64,000 nt of DNA, taken from Pirellulaceae bacterium (GTDB taxonomy: Bacteria; Planctomycetota; Planctomycetia; Pirellulales; Pirellulaceae). Shown here piece after piece: positions 7,373 to 13,731 of this stretch. The notes beneath the pieces were generated by a model. That model saw only the letters and a program-made list of their open reading frames with translations. It had not been told where the DNA came from and searched no databases. Positions within the stretch are counted from its first letter, which is position 1. Every line of letters begins with the position of its first letter. The DNA lies in NCBI GenBank assembly GCA_026004775.1, contig BPJU01000018.1, positions 62,001 through 126,000 on the forward strand. Reading direction: 5' to 3'. Made by a program: the position numbers and the translations under genes.

Positions 7373-9471
7373 GGTGACAGCCTCTCTCAGTACGGCCGGC
7401 CGGTCACGCGAGGGATAGCCCCACCAATGGCTGATTGGTAGTTCTACATTTCGTGCGGTATCGCCGACGCGTTTGCCCTGCCCCGCCTCACATTTTCATC
7501 GGCCCACGCACGTTCGCGACCCGAAAAAACCGCGAAAAGAGCTTAATTCCGCACCTAAGACAAGACCCCGCCCGCCACCGGACGATCCGGCTTTCAAAAA
7601 TGAGCCACCTCGACAAGATTTTCGCAGCCGCCTTAGCGCGCCTGCGGCCCACTATCCCGAATTCGTGGGTGGCGACGAACCGGACTGGCTCGACGCTCCA
7701 GACTCAGCCGGCTCGTGGCGCTCGCCTCGGAGCATCGCTCGCCGGCGAGCTACCCACTCTCGTAACCCCAATAGCTCCCGAGCCCCACGCACCAGGTCCA
7801 CACGCCACAACTCACCGGCCTCCACTATCCGGTTGATCGACAACTGCACCCGAGCCAACGCCGCTTGAAGATCCACCTTCCGCTGGACACTCAACCCCAA
7901 TAGCTCCCCCACCACGTCGGCCAATTCCTCCGGCGTGGCCCGAGCCGCCACCAGGCGCATAGCCCACTGAACCCGCTCCTCTTCCGTCGCCAAGCCCGGC
8001 ACCTGACAAACGGCCGCCCACTCGGTAAGCCACTCGATCAGCCGCTGCTGAGCCGCCTGCTGCTCACGCTCAGTAAGCTCACGCATCTTCAGTCGGCTGC
8101 CGCCTTCCCGCCAATTCCGGTACCGCTTCCTGTCAAACTCCACGTCCTGATCCTCCGGCTTTATCAGCCGCCAGGCACACCACGTGGCTCCTATCCACCC
8201 AAGAAGGTGCGCCCACTCGACTTCGTTCAACGGACCAATCCCACGAGCCTGCCAGGTCTCACCCTCTTCGGCCTCCTCCGGAGAACATTCCCGACTGTCC
8301 ACCGGACCAAGCACGAGCATCGGTATCGGACCTTCCACCACCTTGCCGACTCGCTCGGCCCCAGCCGGTAGCTGCGAAGAAGAAGCTTCAGCACGAGAAG
8401 CTTCCGCGTCGCTCTGCGCTTCGGTGCTTGCCGGCGGAGCCTGCGAAGCTTCAACCGTAGCCTCGTCAAGGTTCGCATCTTGTGCCTCCTGCACATCGCC
8501 TTCGGGCCCGTGCGTATCGGCTTCTTGCCGTCGTCTCCGCGCTCGCAGCCACAGCACATCACGCCCGAAAAACGCGCGCACTCGTTCGCTAAGCCGCACT
8601 ACATCGCTCTGCGTCTCGGCGTCGACCTCGATGCCCCCGGTGAGCATCCCCTCCAGCAACCGCCACCAGCCGCTACTGGTATGCGGCTGCTCCAGAGCCG
8701 ACACCACGTGCATCACCACCGGTTGCGACTCGGCCAACAGGCTCATCAACACCGAAAACTGCTTGTCGGTCACCGGAATCGCCTCAAAACGCTCCGCCCA
8801 AAAGTGCCCCCGCACCTTGTCCTCGCGGTTGAATTTCAACGCCGAGATCTGCTTGATGAGCTGAAAGAAGAGCGACAACGATTGGAGGCGCTTGCGCATC
8901 TTCTTCAAGAACCGCCGGTGCGTCAGCAACACCTCGGGAGGCCCTTGCTGCGGGTCGAACTCGATATTGCGCTCCCGGCAGTATTCTTTCACCAGGTTGG
9001 GAAAGGCTTCCCAGGCACGCCGCAGCAGTTCTTCTTTGGACCACATTCGAGCCCAATCCGGCCGCAGTTCCAAATGGACCAGCAGCGCATCGGACAGCGC
9101 CACGGCCGAAAAGACTTCCAGGGCAAAAAGAGGACTGTAGCGACTGACCAGTTGGAGGAGAAACTGCTGTCGCTCGGAAATTCCATCGATTCCTGACCCG
9201 GTTGCGCCCAGCAGATTTTTGTTGCGGACGCAGATCGAAATGCACAGCAGGCGGATTCGTTTGCCCTTGCGAATTACGTCCAAACGTCGTAACCGTCCCA
9301 TCCTTGACTCCTCGTTGGTTTTGGGCCTGGATTCTGCGCATTACTTTCCTCCCCAGAGCTTGCCGAGCACGCCTCGACGAGCCCGCGCTTTCTCCGGCCC
9401 TACCGGCAATTGTTCCGAGGAGAAGCGCCAAAAAACCAGCGGGACGATCAGGCGGTTGTCACAGGTGTACA
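7373..9471. repeat. Direct repeat copy 1 (~2.1 kb), carrying a Y1-transposase-like gene
   Basis: This unit is repeated at 31852-33949 in the same orientation. Identity begins sharply at GGTGACAGCCTCT and stops after GTCACAGGTGTACA; beyond that only a T-rich stretch is shared. By eye the coding part differs at about 14 of 1650 positions, and one 1-base indel lies just upstream of the gene. The unit holds one gene on the reverse strand, about 280 bases of conserved non-coding DNA downstream of it and about 170 bases upstream. No clear terminal inverted repeats are seen; the two ends begin and end with similar GGTGACA and GGTGTACA. Confidence 0.9.
7652..9301 (-). CDS. Y1 (HUH) transposase-like protein lacking the HUH motif, copy 1
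   Basis: A 549-residue protein. The order of its blocks follows planctomycete Y1/REP-type transposase relatives: MGRLRRL start, CISICVRNKNLLG (20-32), ALEVFSAVALSDALLVHLEL with RPD (60-82), MWSKEEL (86-92), RKRLQSLSLFFQLIKQI (136-152), NREDKVRGHFWAERF (158-172) and a later PLNEVEWAHLLGWIG. In active relatives the second block reads SNHxH, which supplies the metal-binding HUH; here it is SDALL (70-74). The usual Y-x-x-x-NP block is LLAESQP (188-194), without tyrosine. Residues about 262-310 are an acidic, Ala/Ser-rich linker. ATG 9301 has GAGGAG upstream. It is likely non-catalytic; role unknown. Confidence 0.75.
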   Translation of the reverse strand: MGRLRRLDVIRKGKRIRLLCISICVRNKNLLGATGSGIDGISERQQFLLQLVSRYSPLFALEVFSAVALSDALLVHLELRPDWARMWSKEELLRRAWEAFPNLVKEYCRERNIEFDPQQGPPEVLLTHRRFLKKMRKRLQSLSLFFQLIKQISALKFNREDKVRGHFWAERFEAIPVTDKQFSVLMSLLAESQPVVMHVVSALEQPHTSSGWWRLLEGMLTGGIEVDAETQSDVVRLSERVRAFFGRDVLWLRARRRRQEADTHGPEGDVQEAQDANLDEATVEASQAPPASTEAQSDAEASRAEASSSQLPAGAERVGKVVEGPIPMLVLGPVDSRECSPEEAEEGETWQARGIGPLNEVEWAHLLGWIGATWCAWRLIKPEDQDVEFDRKRYRNWREGGSRLKMRELTEREQQAAQQRLIEWLTEWAAVCQVPGLATEEERVQWAMRLVAARATPEELADVVGELLGLSVQRKVDLQAALARVQLSINRIVEAGELWRVDLVRGARELLGLREWVARRRAMLRGERHEPAESGASSQSGSSPPTNSG

Positions 9472-9744
9472 GCCGATTTTTTCGAGTTTTTTCCGAACAC
9501 CGAAGGGCTATTTACCTGGCCGATTCCCACGCGTGGCTTGGCCTATGACAGAGGGTAGTGTCATGGGGCCCCGTATTAACTCGCACTCTTTTCCAGTACC
9601 CCAGGCGCAAGTCAGCTCCGCGTGCAAACCGTGGTATCTCGGATGTTCGATCCATTGCATTCCCTGCCGGGTGGGACGATGGTGGTTGTGCGGGAGGCAA
9701 CCAAGTACCTTGGCGAAGACGGGGAATGCGTTCTTGCCAGGGCC
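9472..9744. other. Intergenic stretch between repeat copy 1 and the arsR operator
   Basis: No gene is supported here. It begins with T-rich sequence partly shared with the DNA after copy 2 (TTTTTTCGA...TTTTTTCCGA), then becomes unique. The right end merges into the palindromic operator region of the ArsR-type gene. Confidence 0.5.
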
Positions 9745-9758
9745 ACTTGAATTCAAGT
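9745..9758. promoter_or_regulatory. Perfect 14-bp palindrome, probable ArsR operator 1
   Basis: ACTTGAATTCAAGT is an exact inverted repeat. It lies 32 bp (centre to centre), about three helical turns, upstream of a second perfect palindrome. ArsR/SmtB dimers bind AT-rich imperfect 12-2-12 palindromes near their own promoters, so autoregulation is a reasonable inference. Confidence 0.55.
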
Positions 9759-9776
9759 TGCGTTCATGTTAACCAT

Positions 9777-9790
9777 CATTCAATTGAATG
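9777..9790. promoter_or_regulatory. Perfect 14-bp palindrome, probable ArsR operator 2
   Basis: CATTCAATTGAATG is an exact inverted repeat ending 10 bases before the AAGGAG ribosome site of the ArsR-type gene. It shares the TTGAAT/ATTCAA half-site with the palindrome at 9745-9758. Its position between promoter region and start suits a repressor site. Confidence 0.6.
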
Positions 9791-9812
9791 AACATTGAAT
9801 AAGGAGCGAATT

Positions 9813-10133
9813 GTGGGCGAGTCCCTGCCGGTTGTCGATCCGGGTGAAGTAGATGCGTGTGCGGCAAAACTGAAAATCTTGGCCGATCCGACTCGTTTAG
9901 CCATTCTCCGCATACTGGTAGATGGCCCTAAACATGTCGGCGAAGTAAACGAGGTGTTGGCGCTGGAACCAACGCTATTGTCGCATCATTTGCGCGTGCT
10001 GCGCGAAGCGGGGTTGGTTGAGGCTCAGCGGGACGGTAAGGCGGTCTTGTACCGTATTGCACCGGGAGTGCTTGTGAAGCGTCGTGGCGGTACGGCGCTG
10101 GATATTGGATGTTGCAAGTTGTCATTTGATTGA
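9813..10133 (+). CDS. ArsR/SmtB-family transcriptional regulator
   Basis: A 106-residue winged-helix regulator. The ArsR signature runs from LKILADPTRLAILRIL through HVGEVNEVL to the recognition helix LLSHHLRVLREAGLV and the wing QRDGKAVLYRI. The GTG at 9813 is chosen because AAGGAG sits 6 bases upstream (9801-9806); an upstream TTG at 9795 overlaps that site and can be discarded. The classical ELCV metal site is absent, but a Cys-Cys pair occurs near the C-terminus (DIGCCKL). It is followed after 27 bases by pstS, so it is probably the repressor of the phosphate-uptake operon and of itself; the ligand is unknown. Confidence 0.88.
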   Translation: MGESLPVVDPGEVDACAAKLKILADPTRLAILRILVDGPKHVGEVNEVLALEPTLLSHHLRVLREAGLVEAQRDGKAVLYRIAPGVLVKRRGGTALDIGCCKLSFD

Positions 10134-10160
10134 AAGCCCCTTTCGTTGAAGGAATGCAGC

Positions 10161-11060
10161 ATGGCGAGGTGCGGCGTGGGTATGCGATCCAGGTCGGCTG
10201 CGTGTCGGTTCTGGGTGGTCGGGTTACTGGCTGCTGTTGCGCTTTCCGGCTGTGTTCGCGGGCGTGATGATGGGCATGGTAAAGCACATGCCGCGTCTAC
10301 TCACAGGGATGCAAGTCCGAGTCGACTGATCATTACCGGATCGAGCACCTTGGCACCGCTGGTTGCCGAAATCGCCCGCCGTTTCGAGCAGTTGCATCCC
10401 GACGTTCGCATCGAAGTCCAAACCGGTGGTTCCTCACGCGGGATCCGGGATGTTTCAACCGGGGCGGCCGACATCGCGATGGTCAGTCGAGACCTAGACG
10501 AGTCGGAACGGGATTTAACGGCAATTCCCATCGCGCGGGACGGAGTATGCTTGCTGATCCACAAGAACAATCCGGTGACAAGTTTGACGGACGAGCAAGT
10601 GATCGGCATTTACACCGGAAAGATACGCCATTGGGAAGAGGTCGGCGGGCTACCCCAGCCCATTGTGGTGGTATCGAAAGCGGCCGGCCGAGCAACACTG
10701 GAGGTGTTCTGTCAGTATTTCCGATTGCGCGAAGACCAGATTCGAGCGGATATTATCATCGGGGACAATCAAGAGGGGCTCAAAGCCGTGGCCAATCATA
10801 CGGGGGCAATTGGCTATGTGTCGCTGGGAGCTGCCGAATACGAAGCTCAGCGAGGCCTCCCGATAAAGCTGCTGCCGTCAAGAGGTGTTCCTGCCACAAC
10901 CGACAGGCTTGCCGACGGTTCGTTCCCGATCAGCCGTACGCTTAACCTGGTTACTCGCGGCGAACCTTCCGGATGGGCGAGTCGATTTATCTCCTATTGC
11001 TGCTCGGAACACGTTCATGATTTGGTGGAAGCGTTCTTCTTCGTCCCTGTTGTCCGTTAG
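10161..11060 (+). CDS. pstS: Phosphate ABC transporter substrate-binding lipoprotein PstS
   Basis: A 299-residue PstS-like periplasmic binding protein. The N-terminus has a basic region, a hydrophobic core and a lipobox (VALSGC), so it should be a lipoprotein anchored to a membrane. The phosphate-loop text ITGSSTLAPLVAEIARRF and the TGGSSRGIRDVSTGAADIAMVSRDL block are characteristic of the family, which grips phosphate through Ser/Thr and main-chain amides. ATG 10161 is preceded by GAAGGA at 8 bases; an in-frame TTG at 10146 lacks this. The 3' end overlaps pstC by 44 bases, indicating tight translational coupling. Confidence 0.9.
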   Translation: MARCGVGMRSRSAACRFWVVGLLAAVALSGCVRGRDDGHGKAHAASTHRDASPSRLIITGSSTLAPLVAEIARRFEQLHPDVRIEVQTGGSSRGIRDVSTGAADIAMVSRDLDESERDLTAIPIARDGVCLLIHKNNPVTSLTDEQVIGIYTGKIRHWEEVGGLPQPIVVVSKAAGRATLEVFCQYFRLREDQIRADIIIGDNQEGLKAVANHTGAIGYVSLGAAEYEAQRGLPIKLLPSRGVPATTDRLADGSFPISRTLNLVTRGEPSGWASRFISYCCSEHVHDLVEAFFFVPVVR

Positions 11061-11916
11061 GGGATGCCGGCGATTCGTCGATCGGCTTTTGGGGGGCGCG
11101 GGATTGCTGTCGGCTCTTTTGGGTGCATCGCTTGTGATATGGATGCTGGGGTTCGTACTGGTTGAATCGTGGCCGGCTCTTCAACAAATCGGTCCGCTCC
11201 GATTTCTGACAGATACGGCATGGTATCCGACGCTAGGCCGCTTTGGTATGTGGCCGATGGTGGTGGCAACGGTCGTGGTGACGATCGGCTCGGTGGTCGT
11301 TACCACGCCGGTTGCGCTCGGTTCGGCTGTCTACCTGCGGTTCTACGCGCCGCCGGTACTGGCTGGTCTGTATCGCCGCGTGTTATGGGTGCTGGCAGGT
11401 GTACCTTCGGTGGTTTATGGCTGGTGGGGCATCACGGCGCTTGTGCCGATGATCGGCCGGTTCAGTCCGTTCGGTTTTGGGCATTCGTTGCTGGCCGGCG
11501 TGCTGGTTCTGTCGATAATGACACTTCCGTTGGCTGCTTTAACGGTGGACACGGCTTTGGGAGCCGTCCCACGGGATTACCTGGCGGCCGCTGCCGCTCT
11601 GGGGCTAGGGCGGCGGGCCGTGGCTTGGCAAGTGGCTGTTCCGCTGGCGTGGCGAGGTGTGCTGGCGGGCGTGTTGCTGCAAACGGCGCGGGCCATCGGA
11701 GAGACCATGGCGGTGTTGATGGTTTGCGGCAACGTCGTGCAACTACCCGTGTCGCTTTTCGCCCCGGTACGACTGCTCACGGCCAATATTGCTCTGGAAA
11801 TGGGTTACGCCACCCAACTGCACCGCTCCGCCTTGTTCGTATCCGGGCTCTGGCTGCTGGTGCTGGCAGCGGTGTTGGTATGGGCTGCCCAGCGGCTGGA
11901 ACGGGAGTGCACCTGA
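11017..11916 (+). CDS. pstC: Phosphate ABC transporter permease PstC
   Basis: A 299-residue inner-membrane permease with about six transmembrane helices. The binding-protein-dependent transport EAA loop is visible as LGAVPRDYLAAAAALGLGRR around residue 185, followed by PLAWRGVLAGVLLQTARAIGETMAV, typical of PstC. The ATG at 11017 lies inside the end of pstS; the only upstream start in frame (10885) would add 44 residues that simply read pstS in another frame. Its TGA overlaps the next start as TGATG. It pairs with PstA to form the channel. Confidence 0.9.
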   Translation: MIWWKRSSSSLLSVRGCRRFVDRLLGGAGLLSALLGASLVIWMLGFVLVESWPALQQIGPLRFLTDTAWYPTLGRFGMWPMVVATVVVTIGSVVVTTPVALGSAVYLRFYAPPVLAGLYRRVLWVLAGVPSVVYGWWGITALVPMIGRFSPFGFGHSLLAGVLVLSIMTLPLAALTVDTALGAVPRDYLAAAAALGLGRRAVAWQVAVPLAWRGVLAGVLLQTARAIGETMAVLMVCGNVVQLPVSLFAPVRLLTANIALEMGYATQLHRSALFVSGLWLLVLAAVLVWAAQRLERECT

Positions 11917-12776
11917 TGAATGGGCGCTTGTCCAAGGGCTGGTGGATGTCCGCCGGGTGGGACACGGCGGGCACAGCATTCGTGTGGGGCTGCGCCTTGG
12001 CCGCAACACTGGCTCTGGCATGGCTGATCGGCGGGGTCTTGTCGGCCGGAGCCGGTGTCATCTCCTGGGAATTCCTTACCTCTGAACCCAGCGATGCCGG
12101 CCGGGCCGGCGGCATCGGAACGATCCTGGTGGCCACGTGCTGGATCCTGGCAGTCGCTTCGATGACGAGCCTTCCTGTGGGCATCGGGGCGGCAGTTTGG
12201 CTAGCGGAATGCAACCGCGACGGGCAATTGGGCAGGTGGGTACGCGGGGCCGTGGATCTCTTGGCTGGCGTGCCCAGCATTGTGTTCGGCCTTTTTGGAA
12301 ATGCCTTCTTCTGCCAGTTCCTGGGGCTGGGCTATTCGATCCTTTCTGGAGGTCTGACGCTGGCCGTGATGATTCTGCCATTGTTGGTGCGGGTGAGTGA
12401 GCAAGGGTTGCGTGCGGTTCCGGACCAGTACCGGATGGCGGCCGCAGCCTTGGGGCTGTCACGTACCACGACCTTCCTGCACGTCGTCCTGCCTCAGGCC
12501 GTTCCGGCACTGCTGGCGGGTTTCCTGCTGGCCACGGCTCGAGCGCTCTCCGAGACCGCCGCGCTTATCTTTACATCGGGTTACGTTGCGCGAATGCCGC
12601 GGTCTCTGTTTGACTCGGGCCGGGCGATTTCCGTTCACGTTTACGACCTGGTGATGCATGTGCCGGGAGGGGAACGCCGTGCGGCCGGTGCGGCCTTGGT
12701 GCTGGTGCTGCTGTTGTTGGCGATCCATTCCCTTACGAACCTCTTTGCCCGACAGTGGTTAAGCCATGTCACCTGA
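11916..12776 (+). CDS. pstA: Phosphate ABC transporter permease PstA
   Basis: A 286-residue permease with about six membrane helices, the PstC partner. The EAA loop reads LRAVPDQYRMAAAALGLSRT and is followed by VLPQAVPALLAGFLLATARALSETAA, as in PstA. The family block VPSIVFGLFGNAFF is present. The ATG overlaps the pstC stop (TGATG at 11914-11918). A long open frame extends upstream through pstC in this frame, but its translation is not protein-like and it is not counted. The 3' end overlaps pstB by 11 bases. Confidence 0.9.
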   Translation: MNGRLSKGWWMSAGWDTAGTAFVWGCALAATLALAWLIGGVLSAGAGVISWEFLTSEPSDAGRAGGIGTILVATCWILAVASMTSLPVGIGAAVWLAECNRDGQLGRWVRGAVDLLAGVPSIVFGLFGNAFFCQFLGLGYSILSGGLTLAVMILPLLVRVSEQGLRAVPDQYRMAAAALGLSRTTTFLHVVLPQAVPALLAGFLLATARALSETAALIFTSGYVARMPRSLFDSGRAISVHVYDLVMHVPGGERRAAGAALVLVLLLLAIHSLTNLFARQWLSHVT

Positions 12777-13557
12777 CGCCCCGCCGGGAATCCGCGTCGC
12801 CATCGAGCTTGAACGACTGACTGTGCGTTACGGACCGGTGGTGGCCGTGCGCGATGTGTCGCTTGCCATTCCACCGTGCAGGATTACCGCGGTGGTCGGG
12901 CCGTCGGGCAGCGGCAAGTCGTCGTTGCTGGCGGCCATCAATCGGCTGGTGGATCTGGTGCCCGGAGCCGTCGTATCGGGTCGGGTACGGATAGCCGGCC
13001 AGGAAATCTATAACGGCCTGACCGATGTCGACGAACTGAGGCGCCGTGTAGCCATGGTGTTTCAACGGCCGAATCCTTTCCCCATGTCCGTACGCCGCAA
13101 TATAACGCTGGCGTTACGGGAACACGGGGTACGGCGCCGCGAGTTGCTCGAGGCCATCGTCCACCGCGTGTTACATGACGTCGGTTTGTGGGAAGAAGTG
13201 GGCGGGCGACTGGATTACCCGGCGCATAAACTTTCCGGCGGACAGCAACAGCGCCTGTGTATTGCTCGCGCCATGGCGCTCGATCCGGAAGTGCTCCTGC
13301 TGGATGAACCGTGTAGCGCTCTTGACCCACTGTCGACAGCAAAGATCGAGGAGTTGTTGCGGCGATTTCGCGAGCGGTATACCGTAGTTCTCGTGACACA
13401 TAACCTGGCTCAGGCACGGCGGTTGGCCGACTATGTGGCGGTTCTTTGGCAGATCGAAGGAGAAGGGCGTTTGTTGGAATTCGGCCCTGCATCCGACGTG
13501 TTCGAAAATCCGCAACACGAACTGACACGCGCCTACGTGACAGGTCTCACCGGATGA
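12766..13557 (+). CDS. pstB: Phosphate ABC transporter ATP-binding protein PstB
   Basis: A 263-residue ABC ATPase that powers phosphate import through PstC/PstA. Visible motifs: Walker A GPSGSGKSS (about 45-53), the Q-loop VFQRPNPFPMSV characteristic of PstB, signature LSGGQQQRLCIARAMA (about 160-175), Walker B VLLLDEPCSALDP and the H-loop VTHNLAQARR. It is the last gene of the cluster; no phoU or two-component pair follows, and the next gene is on the opposite strand. The start overlaps pstA by 11 bases. Confidence 0.93.
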   Translation: MSPDAPPGIRVAIELERLTVRYGPVVAVRDVSLAIPPCRITAVVGPSGSGKSSLLAAINRLVDLVPGAVVSGRVRIAGQEIYNGLTDVDELRRRVAMVFQRPNPFPMSVRRNITLALREHGVRRRELLEAIVHRVLHDVGLWEEVGGRLDYPAHKLSGGQQQRLCIARAMALDPEVLLLDEPCSALDPLSTAKIEELLRRFRERYTVVLVTHNLAQARRLADYVAVLWQIEGEGRLLEFGPASDVFENPQHELTRAYVTGLTG

Positions 13558-13731
13558 TATATCGGCGCAGTATAAGAAGGTAGGCAGCGGGCCCGGAGAG
13601 CCGGCAAATAGAAAAGATTACCGACTTCCGGCCGCCCATCTATTACAAATACTTTCTGCTTCACTGAAATCAGAAATACTTGTTAACCGCCCAATTGGTC
13701 AGCGGCTTACCACGATTCCCCGATAACCCGA

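Noticed and set aside
11169-11915. Long open frame running through pstC in the pstA frame
   Set aside because: Its translation is Gly/Arg/Trp-rich and unlike any family, while pstC in the other frame matches a permease throughout. pstA proper starts at 11916.
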